A DNA stretch of 7,434 bases from Bacteroidota bacterium (GTDB taxonomy: Bacteria; Bacteroidota; Bacteroidia; Bacteroidales; B39-G9), in assembly GCA_003648455.1 (NCBI GenBank), contig QMPG01000151.1, positions 1-7,434 of the forward strand, read 5' to 3'. Of the stretch, positions 1 to 7,154 are shown in pieces; the first letter of the stretch is position 1, and every line of letters starts with the position of its first letter. The translations under genes and the position numbers were made by a program. Below the pieces are notes generated by a model. That model saw only the letters and a list, made by a program, of their open reading frames with translations. It ran no database searches and had not been told where the DNA came from.

Positions 1-837
1 AACAAAAAAGTAATAATTATTAAAAAAGCTTCGGGTGAAAAAGAAGCTTTTTCATCAGATAAGCTTAAACAATCGTTGCATAATGCCGGAGCAAAAAATG
101 AGACAATAGAAAAAATTGTTGCCAAAATAGAGAGGTGGGTATATCAGGGTGTTACTACAAAAAAAATATATGCCCGTGCCTTTTCAATGCTTCGTGACGA
201 GAAATCGGATTCTTCGTTGCGATACAGATTAAAACAAGCAATATTAGAACTTGGTCCCACAGGTCATCCTTTTGAGATTTTAATTGGGAAATTATTTGAG
301 AATATGGGATTTAAAACAAAAGTTGGAATTGTTGTAGATGGCAATTGTGTTACTCACGAAATGGATGTTATTGCCACAAACAACCATGTTCAGCACCTTG
401 TAGAGTGCAAATACCATAAAGATCAGGGAAAACAAGTAAGTGTTCAGGTGCCCTTGTATGTTCATTCCCGTGTAGATGATATTATAAGTAAACGTAATGG
501 AATGCCAGAATATAAAGATTTTTCGTTTAAAGGATGGGTAATTACAAACACTCGCTTATCGTCAGACTCTATAAAATATAGTGCTTGCAGCGGATTGAAT
601 CTATTGGCATGGAACTACCCTGTTGGCAATGGATTAAAAGAAAATATTGAAAAATTTAAACTCTATCCTATAACAATACTAAGAAACCTTAAGACTAAAG
701 AAAAAAAATATTTGTTAAATGAGGGTATTGTTACCTGTTCACAATTAATTGAGAAACCAGACTCGTTGATTAATTTAGGTCTTGGCAAAAAGAAATACAA
801 AATTATAATGAAAGAAATTAATGATATTTGCGAGTAA
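1..837 (+). CDS. ATP-cone domain / Mrr-like PD-(D/E)XK nuclease with C-terminal helix-hairpin-helix (5' end off window)
   Basis: The frame is open from base 1, so the gene begins upstream of the window, probably by only a few codons because the visible part already starts at the beginning of an ATP cone. The first in-frame TTG (position 76) lies inside that domain and is not the start. Numbering from base 1 gives 278 visible residues. Residues about 4-85 look like an ATP cone (KKASGEKEAFSSDKLKQSL, then RYRLKQAI), the nucleotide-binding regulatory module of NrdR and class I/III ribonucleotide reductases. Residues about 89-205 look like an Mrr-type restriction endonuclease fold: HPFEILIGKLFENMGF, then D122 in HEMDVI, then E135 and K137 in VECKY, a plausible PD-(D/E)XK active site, then GWVITNTRLSSDSIKYSA. 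Residues about 215-278 resemble a helix-hairpin-helix DNA-binding end (LLNEGIVTCSQL, then LINLGLGKKKYK). A role as a DNA-cleaving or DNA-repair enzyme controlled by ATP or dATP is inferred; the true substrate is unknown. It converges on tamB, and no partner gene is visible. Confidence 0.85.
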   Translation, partial: NKKVIIIKKASGEKEAFSSDKLKQSLHNAGAKNETIEKIVAKIERWVYQGVTTKKIYARAFSMLRDEKSDSSLRYRLKQAILELGPTGHPFEILIGKLFENMGFKTKVGIVVDGNCVTHEMDVIATNNHVQHLVECKYHKDQGKQVSVQVPLYVHSRVDDIISKRNGMPEYKDFSFKGWVITNTRLSSDSIKYSACSGLNLLAWNYPVGNGLKENIEKFKLYPITILRNLKTKEKKYLLNEGIVTCSQLIEKPDSLINLGLGKKKYKIIMKEINDICE

Positions 838-843
838 GTTTAA

Positions 844-859
844 TAACCTGAGTTCGATA
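844..859 (+). repeat. 16-bp dispersed repeat, copy 1
   Basis: The sequence taacctgagttcgata starts 7 bp after the stop codon of the nuclease gene. Its exact reverse complement occurs at 7155-7170, downstream of the LOG gene. Similarity continues a few bases further (gataaaag here, gatataag in the other copy read on its minus strand). Relative to the gene it follows, each copy has the same orientation. The core taacctg also pairs with caggtta at 922-928. That it belongs to a larger dispersed family is inference. Confidence 0.6.
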
Positions 860-923
860 AAAGGATGTCATACAGCTTTAAGCGAGGCTTTTATAAACAA
901 GTAGTATTTTTGCAGTACTAACA

Positions 924-1003
924 GGTTAACCCGCTTTATTCATGCAAAAACGAAGTGAATTGCATGAATAAGCGATGGGTAGTGGAAAGTAAAGCGGTAA
1001 ACC
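924..1003. repeat. nested inverted repeats with a shared left arm
   Basis: The left arm at 932-946 (cgctttattcatgca) pairs with 961-974 (tgcatgaataagcg), with one bulged T and a 14-nt loop. An overlapping left arm at 924-938 (ggttaacccgcttta) pairs with 990-1003 (taaagcggtaaacc) with one small shift. The cgcttta segment is used by both pairings, so in RNA or single-stranded DNA the two stems compete. No poly-T follows on either strand, so this is not a normal intrinsic terminator. The stretch 838-1177 carries no credible gene, and these repeats are its main content. It may be the remnant of a non-autonomous repeat element. Confidence 0.6.
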
Positions 1004-1055
1004 CCGCATTAGAAGTACCCAAATTTGGGGTTTAAAAAACACCAAATTTGTTGGT
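998..1055. repeat. cluster of short palindromes
   Basis: Three small symmetric units are packed here. An 8-bp perfect stem joins taaacccc (998-1005) to ggggttta (1027-1034). A perfect 12-bp palindrome, cccaaatttggg, lies at 1018-1029. A 5-bp hairpin joins accaa (1041-1045) to ttggt (1051-1055). The word ccaaatttg occurs in both of the last two. Nothing shows a regulatory role; the site lies between two converging genes. Confidence 0.45.
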
Positions 1056-1068
1056 AATTCTTAAGCGT

Positions 1069-1099
1069 AAAAAAATTATGAATTTTTCGGGTTAATTCA
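1069..1099 (-). terminator. weak candidate intrinsic terminator of tamB
   Basis: Read on the minus strand, about 80 bp beyond the tamB stop, a 6-bp stem (tgaatt / aattca, 1094-1099 with 1079-1084, 9-nt loop) is followed three bases later by seven T's (complement of A1069-A1075). The position suits termination of tamB. The stem is short and AT-rich, so the call is tentative. Confidence 0.35.
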
Positions 1100-1177
1100 A
1101 AAAAATACGAAGAAGCATATAAATAAATGAAATTTAGCAGATATGAAGGCTATAAAAAACCAAGCACACACAGCTCA

Positions 1178-4100
1178 CTACTCAAAGCCATTTGATTTTT
1201 TTTTAGCAAATATTTTTTGCCAATATCGTTTAAACAGCTCTTCAACAGTGTTAAACTCTTCGCGGTATAAGAAGCCAACTCCTTGTGTATATGGCGACGC
1301 ATCGTAGATTATTTCATCGTTTTCGCGGGTAAAGGCTTTAATATGAAGTTTACCGCTTTTGTTAACTTTGACATCAACCGTAAAATCGCCAACTATATTG
1401 TTGGTATTATTATTTGTAGGTTTCTCTATAGATTGCTGCCCTCCAACTCCAACATTACCATTAATACTAACTCTGTTGTTTAATAGTTGAGTTGAAAGAG
1501 CAAGCTCATATTCCTGCGCAGTCATATCATCTCCCGGACGATAACGAAAACCAATATCAAAATCGTTACTTATTTGCGATAACCAATTGCTCAATTGATT
1601 AGACAACAGCTCACTGGCATTTGTCCCTACAGCTGAAACATTGTCTGCCGATGTGTTAACTTCGGTTCCGGGAAGATGCTGAAATCGGTTAATAAGCATA
1701 AGCGACAAAATTTGTTTGTTTAACTCATCCTGAGGCAAACTGTTAATTTGAGATTTAGACTGAATATAAGGCGATGTTGGGAAATTAATTCTAAATTTAA
1801 TTGCGGGATTCATCAATTTGCTTGTCATCAGCAAATGGCAGTCAACAGGATATCTCTTATTCATATCTTCCTGATTAAGAGTTAAATCATAGAGACTTGT
1901 TTTTTTCACTTTATACACAGCATCAATATTAATATCGGCATCGTAAGGGTCTCCGTTCCAACTAACAGTGCTACCTTTTTGAATAATAAACTTTTTATTT
2001 ATAATATCTTGCAGAGTAAATAAATAATTGCCGTTTTCTATTCTATAATCGCCATAAATATTAAACTCGCCATTTGTGTCATATTTCATGTTTAATTCGG
2101 CATAACCATTACCTCTCATCAGGTCACCCACTTTCGAATCGAAAATCAGAAATGCTTCGGCATCAGGAGTAACTTCCAAATCGAAATTTAATTTAATTTT
2201 TGCGACATCCTGATTAATAACTTTCTCTTCTGTTTTTTTTGTTTCTTCGTGAGATACGAAAGTAATAAAATCATTTTTCGAAAGCGATTCACTCTGTGTT
2301 ACAGGAAAATAAATTTTAGTGTTTTTTTCAGTTTTAGCTGAGATCTCAAAATTCAATTTTTTTACCGGACCAAATATTTTTATCAATCCTGAAGCATAAG
2401 CTCTTCCATAATAAAGAATATTATCTCTTTCTTTAGTGTCGAGAGCCAACAAATTATTTGCAGTAATATTCAAATCTAAATACCAATTTTTAAAGCTATT
2501 GCTTGATATAAATCCATCACAAACGGCTTTGTTGTTTTCTTCATCATACACATCAATATTATCAAAAATAATTGTGTCATTAACAATTGTTACCGTATCG
2601 TTAAAATGATATCGTGTTTTTAAATAATTAACCGAAAATGCTGCATTATATGCAACTAAACTTCCACTAAGTTTAGGATTAAAAATCAGTCCGCTCAGGT
2701 TTGCCTTGCCCTGGCCTATGCCTGAGAAATCTGATAAATTTTGGTAAAGAAAAGGTTCAAGCACACGTAAAGGTGTTTGATTAAAACTCATATCAAAATT
2801 CAATTGCTTTGTTTTTGGAATAATCGTTCCGGTCATAACAAAAGTCTTAAACTTATCGTCGATTACCGAAGCATTAATATCTATCATTTTGCTATTATTA
2901 TCCCATTCACTAAAGGCTTTAGCATCACCAATTTTTTTGCCGTTAATATAAATATTTTTTATATCAAATTTCGAATCAATGAGTAAACTGTCATATAAAT
3001 TAGTAAGTTCAATATCGCCGTTCATAATTCCTGCAATCTTGAAATTATCAACATTTGTAATTGTGTTAAGAATTGAAAAATCGATATTGCTTATTCCTGT
3101 AAACAACACATCGTCTTTATTTTCTGAGATTTTACCATTTACTGAAATGCGTTGATTATTATTTTCTATAAGAAAATTTTCAAATTTGAAACTAGTAGAA
3201 TCTACTTCAATATTACTCTCATTAATAAGCCATAAACTATCGTTAATTACAATCTTTGATTCGGGAATAAAAATGTTTGCTGCAATTTGTTTCCGATTAG
3301 AAGAATGAAAAAACTCTGTGTTTAATCTAATGTCTCCACTATATTCAGAAGTGTCATTATTAAACCATTTTAAAGCAAAAGCTATCTTATTTTTTTCAAC
3401 AGATGTTGATATTCCGACATTTTTCAGACTGTATTTTTTAAAATAAGACAGTTTATTACATCCTGCATCAACACAAACAGCAGTATCATTAGAATTTAAT
3501 TTAAATGTAAAATCGATAAATCTGTTTCCTAAAAAAACTAATTTATCTGATTTTGTTTCGCAATAAATATTGTTTAAATCTGATTCATAACCACCATTAA
3601 TTAATGTGTTTTGAGCAATTTCTATTTTTGGGTAAAAGATATTTGTTATTGGGTTTACATCTTTTAAATTAACAATAAATTTTAAATTCTGTATTATTGT
3701 CGAATCATCAACAAAAGTATCTCTCTTCAACACAGGCATGTAAAAGTAAAACAATTTTTCTATTGATTTAACAAGAGATTTTGGTTCATAATTACCAATA
3801 ATTTCAGCATCAACTAAATCTGAATTAAGCGATATCTGTTTAACACTATCATTCCGCTTAGAAGATACTAGAAGCTCTTTAATCTTTAATTCTTTATTAT
3901 TTCTAATTAATTTTGATTTGTAAATATTAATTTCCCCGTCGGCATTATAAAAATTACTACCATTAAACTTTGCAATAAACAAAAATGACAAAACCGACAT
4001 CGTATCTTTTTTATCAATATTTAATTTATATAAATTGGCATTAGCAATATCTGCCGTAAAGTCAAAGACCGGTACTTTTTTTGAGAAATCGATATCTCCC

Positions 4101-5647
4101 AAAAACTCCATTTTAAGATTTGGATCATCAATACTTACATTTCCTTCAAATTCTTTATTTGAGAAGTCTCCATCAATCTTTACGTTTTTTAACAGATAGT
4201 TGTTAAATTCAATTTTCCCCAACACACCATTCATTTTGGCATTTACCTTGTTATGTTCGTCAACTGACCCTTTAATGCTTGTATTAATACTGATATTTCC
4301 TAAAATTTTATTTTGATTAAGAAATTTACCTATATTAAATGCTTGGGATTTTACACGCCCGTCAAAGTCTACTTTCTTTTTTTCGATGTCTGTTTTTATT
4401 GAAACATCAGTAGAAATATCGCCTAAATCAGTAATAAACTTACCATACGACACAAAATCGTAAACAAAACCTGTAATATTTCCACTATAAGTTATGTTCC
4501 CAAATTCTTCAATATTTTTTGGTAGTTTTAATTGCTGCTTAGATAATTTACGTGATAATTTTAGTGTTTCTATGTCTTTTTTGTAGGTAAACAGCTTATT
4601 TACATCAATATACATAAATGTCTTTTTCAATTCGGGTAATCCGGTCATTGATAAATTTCCATATAAGTAGGATTCCTTCCCATAATGGATTTTTAAATTT
4701 CTTGCTCTGAATTTATTTACTCGTCCTTTGAAATTACCCGAAAAATAAAACGATTGATTTATGTCTTGATAATTTGGAATAAAATATGACAAATCTGCCA
4801 AACTAATTTTTGAAGATTCAAAGCTGACATTAAATCGAATTTTCCTATTAAAATTAAGAAAATCAGAAAATCTATTATATTTTAATGTGAAAAATTTAGT
4901 GTTAAAATTGCTTGCCTGTGTATTTAGCTGTAAATTGTTTAACACAATATTTTGTTTATATACTCGTGCCGATACAGTAAAATAATTTATTCTAAAACCA
5001 GTTTTATCAATAAATTTTAGATTATTAATTTTAAAATTAACTGAATTTGTATCAATATAAATATCTTTCACATTAAAATTCAGCTTAGTTAAATATAAGT
5101 CATTAAAATTAATTAAATTTCTGTCTCTCATCATCCATCGGTCTGATTTAAAAGAAAAACAAGAATTTATAATTTTAAAATTATTGCAGTATAAATTCCA
5201 TTCAGATTTTGTTGTATCTGAGGATTTTAAAGCATTTAATAAAAAAGAATAATTATAATTGTTAAGATAATCCTTAGTAATTTTTAAGCTTGAGTTATCA
5301 AAAACAATTCTTTTTAACATTATACTTTTAGTAGAATAATTAACAGATTCTAACTGTGCCTTCAGGTTTTTAACATATACTAAAGTATCTTGTGATTTAT
5401 CAGAAATATAAACATCTTTAAGAACAAGCTGATTGAAAAAAGCAATATCTACCTTTTTTACAGATAAGTTAATATTATATTTTTTCGACAAAAAATAAGC
5501 AACAGAATTAGTCGCACGTGTCTGAATATAAGCACTTTGAAAGAATGCATAAAAACCAGCAAGCCATATAAAAACAGCAAAAAAGGAAATTATTAATATT
5601 TTAAATGTTTTTTTAATAATTTTGGACTTTAATTTTATAATACGAAT
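1178..5647 (-). CDS. tamB: TamB-family translocation/assembly module protein (DUF490)
   Basis: TamB proteins are anchored in the inner membrane by one N-terminal helix, cross the periplasm as a long hydrophobic-grooved beta structure, and with an Omp85 partner (TamA, or the lipoprotein TamL in Bacteroidota) support outer-membrane protein assembly and lipid transport. The N-terminus holds a basic stretch (KLKSKIIKKTFK), a hydrophobic helix (about 5540-5605, including ILIISFFAVFIWLAGFYAFF) and then YIQTRATNSVAYFLSKKYN, the usual TamB/AsmA-like opening. Over 1,000 residues of beta-rich repeats follow. The C-terminal TamB domain shows GNGYAELNMKYD, DYRIENGNYLF, GSTVSWNGDPYDADINID (about 1922-1975) and the final GVGFLYREEFN. 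The stop is TAG at 1178-1180. From the first standard start (TTG 5491-5489) the product has 1,437 residues but lacks the anchor, so that start is doubted. The frame stays open to a stop at 5663-5665 with no ATG, GTG or TTG. The end given here assumes ATT at 5647-5645 (about 1,489 residues) and is uncertain; a one-base frameshift is the alternative. The gene is divergent from tsaD. Confidence 0.9.
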   Translation of the reverse strand: MRIIKLKSKIIKKTFKILIISFFAVFIWLAGFYAFFQSAYIQTRATNSVAYFLSKKYNINLSVKKVDIAFFNQLVLKDVYISDKSQDTLVYVKNLKAQLESVNYSTKSIMLKRIVFDNSSLKITKDYLNNYNYSFLLNALKSSDTTKSEWNLYCNNFKIINSCFSFKSDRWMMRDRNLINFNDLYLTKLNFNVKDIYIDTNSVNFKINNLKFIDKTGFRINYFTVSARVYKQNIVLNNLQLNTQASNFNTKFFTLKYNRFSDFLNFNRKIRFNVSFESSKISLADLSYFIPNYQDINQSFYFSGNFKGRVNKFRARNLKIHYGKESYLYGNLSMTGLPELKKTFMYIDVNKLFTYKKDIETLKLSRKLSKQQLKLPKNIEEFGNITYSGNITGFVYDFVSYGKFITDLGDISTDVSIKTDIEKKKVDFDGRVKSQAFNIGKFLNQNKILGNISINTSIKGSVDEHNKVNAKMNGVLGKIEFNNYLLKNVKIDGDFSNKEFEGNVSIDDPNLKMEFLGDIDFSKKVPVFDFTADIANANLYKLNIDKKDTMSVLSFLFIAKFNGSNFYNADGEINIYKSKLIRNNKELKIKELLVSSKRNDSVKQISLNSDLVDAEIIGNYEPKSLVKSIEKLFYFYMPVLKRDTFVDDSTIIQNLKFIVNLKDVNPITNIFYPKIEIAQNTLINGGYESDLNNIYCETKSDKLVFLGNRFIDFTFKLNSNDTAVCVDAGCNKLSYFKKYSLKNVGISTSVEKNKIAFALKWFNNDTSEYSGDIRLNTEFFHSSNRKQIAANIFIPESKIVINDSLWLINESNIEVDSTSFKFENFLIENNNQRISVNGKISENKDDVLFTGISNIDFSILNTITNVDNFKIAGIMNGDIELTNLYDSLLIDSKFDIKNIYINGKKIGDAKAFSEWDNNSKMIDINASVIDDKFKTFVMTGTIIPKTKQLNFDMSFNQTPLRVLEPFLYQNLSDFSGIGQGKANLSGLIFNPKLSGSLVAYNAAFSVNYLKTRYHFNDTVTIVNDTIIFDNIDVYDEENNKAVCDGFISSNSFKNWYLDLNITANNLLALDTKERDNILYYGRAYASGLIKIFGPVKKLNFEISAKTEKNTKIYFPVTQSESLSKNDFITFVSHEETKKTEEKVINQDVAKIKLNFDLEVTPDAEAFLIFDSKVGDLMRGNGYAELNMKYDTNGEFNIYGDYRIENGNYLFTLQDIINKKFIIQKGSTVSWNGDPYDADINIDAVYKVKKTSLYDLTLNQEDMNKRYPVDCHLLMTSKLMNPAIKFRINFPTSPYIQSKSQINSLPQDELNKQILSLMLINRFQHLPGTEVNTSADNVSAVGTNASELLSNQLSNWLSQISNDFDIGFRYRPGDDMTAQEYELALSTQLLNNRVSINGNVGVGGQQSIEKPTNNNTNNIVGDFTVDVKVNKSGKLHIKAFTRENDEIIYDASPYTQGVGFLYREEFNTVEELFKRYWQKIFAKKKSNGFE

Positions 5648-5731
5648 TTCAAGGGCATAAAGTTAATAATAACATCTTTAAATTGCTAAATTGATTAAGT
5701 GTTAAATTATTGATAGTTGATTGTTGAATTG

Positions 5732-5766
5732 AAGTATAAAGTTCTAAGTTTAAAGTTTAAAGTTGA
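5732..5766. repeat. five-unit 7-bp tandem repeat
   Basis: Five consecutive heptamers read aagtata, aagttct, aagttta, aagttta, aagttga. All begin with aagt, and two units are identical. The array lies in the divergent promoter region between tamB and tsaD. Confidence 0.6.
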
Positions 5767-5768
5767 TG

Positions 5769-5798
5769 GTCATTGGTAGTCATTGATAGTCATTGATT
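5769..5798. repeat. three-unit 10-bp tandem repeat
   Basis: Three decamers read gtcattggta, gtcattgata, gtcattgatt. The period is close to one DNA helical turn, so the units face the same side of the helix. The array starts two bases after the 7-bp array and about 95 bp before the tsaD start codon. Confidence 0.6.
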
Positions 5799-5855
5799 GA
5801 TTATTGATTGTTGAATTGTTAATTATCAATGAATTAGTAAAATTAAATAACCCAA

Positions 5856-5878
5856 GCTTCGACTAAATTTGTCGAAGC
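5856..5878 (+). promoter_or_regulatory. perfect hairpin in the tsaD leader with a candidate -7 element in its loop
   Basis: The arms gcttcgac (5856-5863) and gtcgaagc (5871-5878) pair perfectly across a 7-nt loop, taaattt. The loop plus the next base reads taaatttg (5864-5871), which matches the Bacteroidota sigma-ABfA -7 consensus TAnnTTTG. If that is the promoter, the transcript would start just 3' of the hairpin and leave a very short leader before the ATG at 5893. No clear TTG-type -33 element is seen about 20 bp upstream, so the promoter call is weak; the hairpin itself is certain. No poly-T follows, so it is not a terminator. Confidence 0.4.
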
Positions 5879-5892
5879 ACAAAGTATATATT

Positions 5893-6909
5893 ATGAGTAT
5901 AATTTTAGGAATTGAATCATCGTGTGACGATACCTCAGCAGCAATTATTAAAGATGGAGTTCTTTTATCTAATGCTATTGCTAATCAGGATGTTCACAAA
6001 GCTTATGGAGGCGTAGTTCCTGAATTAGCTTCACGAGCACATCAACAAAATATTATTCCGGTTGTTGAACATGCAATAAAAAAGGCAAACATAGCCAAAA
6101 AAGATATTGATGGAATTGCTTTTACTCGTGGTCCGGGATTGCTTGGCTCATTAATTGTTGGCACATCGTTTGCCAAAGGCTTTGCCTTAGCCCGAAATAT
6201 TCCTTTAATTGAAGTGAACCACTTACAAGGTCATATTTTAGTTCATTTTATTAAACTCTTAAAAGAAAAAAACAAAATTCCCAAATTCCCATTTTTATGC
6301 TTATTGGTTTCAGGCGGACATTCACAAATTGTTATTGTTAAAGACTATTTGGAAATGGAAGTTATAGGACAAACAATTGACGATGCCGCCGGCGAAGCTT
6401 TCGACAAATGTGCAAAAATTCTTGGCTTGCCTTATCCCGGTGGTCCTTTAATTGACAAACTTGCAAAAACAGGAAATAAACATGCTTTTAAATTTACTAA
6501 GCCAAAAATTAAAAATCTTGATTACAGCTTTAGCGGATTAAAAACTGCCTTTTTATATTTTATTAGAGATAATATTAAAATAAACCCTGATTTTATTACT
6601 GAAAACAAAGCTGATCTTGCAGCTTCAATTCAATATACTATTATTGAAATATTAATGGATAAGTTAAAAAAAGCCATTAAACAAACAGGTATAAACCGGA
6701 TTGCCGTTTCAGGTGGTGTTAGTGCAAATTCAGGTTTGAGAGACACCTTAGTATCAAATGCAAAAAGTAATAATTGGGATATTTTTCTGCCAAATAAAGA
6801 ATTTAGTACTGATAATGCAGCTATGATTGCTATTACAGGTTATTTCAAATATCTTAATAACGATTTTGTGGGTCAGGATATAACTCCTTTGGCGCGTTTG
6901 AACCTTTAA
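5893..6909 (+). CDS. tsaD: tRNA N6-adenosine threonylcarbamoyltransferase TsaD
   Basis: TsaD is the catalytic subunit that, with TsaB and TsaE, moves the threonylcarbamoyl group made by TsaC onto A37 of ANN-decoding tRNAs (t6A). It is cytoplasmic and essential in most bacteria. The product is 338 residues, the normal family length. Hallmarks in order are GIESSCDDTSAAI (residues 6-18), VVPELASRAHQQNI, the metal-binding HxxxH in NHLQGH (H110, H114), LLVSGGHSQIV, DDAAGEAFDKCAKILGLPYP, SFSGLKTA, AVSGGVSANSGLR, and STDNAAMIA with metal-binding D307. ATG at 5893 is chosen because it sits just before the conserved IILGIESSCDDT. An in-frame TTG at 5869 would add eight residues encoded by a hairpin arm. 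There is no Shine-Dalgarno sequence; the leader is AT-rich, as is usual in this phylum. It is divergent from tamB and convergent with the LOG gene. No frameshift or missing motif is seen. Confidence 0.97.
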   Translation: MSIILGIESSCDDTSAAIIKDGVLLSNAIANQDVHKAYGGVVPELASRAHQQNIIPVVEHAIKKANIAKKDIDGIAFTRGPGLLGSLIVGTSFAKGFALARNIPLIEVNHLQGHILVHFIKLLKEKNKIPKFPFLCLLVSGGHSQIVIVKDYLEMEVIGQTIDDAAGEAFDKCAKILGLPYPGGPLIDKLAKTGNKHAFKFTKPKIKNLDYSFSGLKTAFLYFIRDNIKINPDFITENKADLAASIQYTIIEILMDKLKKAIKQTGINRIAVSGGVSANSGLRDTLVSNAKSNNWDIFLPNKEFSTDNAAMIAITGYFKYLNNDFVGQDITPLARLNL

Positions 6910-6910
6910 A

Positions 6911-7097
6911 CTAATTAGTGTCCATCTATAATTTTAGAGTTGATAGTTAATGTTTGCACGAAAACGCCCATATTGTCATTTCGACTAAAAGGAGAAATCT
7001 CATAACATAGTGTATATAAGTTGAATGAGATTTCTCACTTCGTTCGAAATGACAGCATAACTAAAATTTTACGAGTTTTCGTTCCGGCACTAGTTAG
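6911..7097. repeat. MITE-like palindromic repeat element, about 187 bp
   Basis: The core is a long hairpin: a 30-bp left arm (6974-7003, tgtcatttcga...gagaaatctcat) and a 30-bp right arm (7025-7054) match at 25 of 30 positions around a 21-nt loop. The mismatches cluster in the middle, leaving 11-bp and 12-bp perfect blocks. Outer arms at 6911-6923 (ctaattagtgtcc) and 7085-7097 match at 10 of 13, and two of the mismatches would be G-U pairs in RNA. The element starts one base after the tsaD stop codon. It encodes no protein, and no clear target-site duplication is visible. Hairpins with this tgtcatttcga/gagaaatctc core are, from memory, frequent between genes in Bacteroidota; a mobile, non-autonomous nature is inferred. 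Confidence 0.6.
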
Positions 7098-7154
7098 CAT
7101 TATAACAATTGAACAAAATGATGGAAAATTATTAACAATGTGAGTAATATCTTA

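Larger units (their letters stand above)
5717..5818. repeat. 15-bp direct repeat flanking the tandem-repeat block
   Basis: The word ttgattgttgaattg occurs exactly at 5717-5731 and again at 5804-5818. It brackets the 7-bp and 10-bp tandem repeats in the tamB/tsaD divergent intergenic region. The DNA here is a low-complexity mix of TTGA and AATT words, so part of the match may come from composition. Confidence 0.5.

Noticed and set aside
76..78. TTG at 76 as the start of the nuclease gene
   Set aside because: The frame is open to base 1 and the ATP cone begins before this codon.
872..893. Possible terminator of the nuclease gene (aagc-gag-gctt plus T's)
   Set aside because: The stem has only four pairs and the T-run is short and interrupted.
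1127..1195. 22-codon ORF (MKFSRYEGYKKPSTHSSL...) converging on and overlapping the tamB end
   Set aside because: It is too short to support, overlaps the tamB stop antisense, and shows no family match that I can name.
1283..1483. 66-codon + strand ORF inside tamB
   Set aside because: It lies antisense to the conserved C-terminal domain of tamB and has no recognisable features; it is a shadow of the real gene.
2777..2986. 69-codon + strand ORF inside tamB
   Set aside because: Also antisense to tamB, with no family resemblance and no start context.
5769..5798. CRISPR-like array
   Set aside because: The units are 10 bp with no spacers and there are no cas genes; this is a simple tandem repeat.
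5869..5895. TTG at 5869 as the start of tsaD
   Set aside because: It would add residues encoded by a hairpin arm. The ATG at 5893 directly precedes the conserved family N-terminus.
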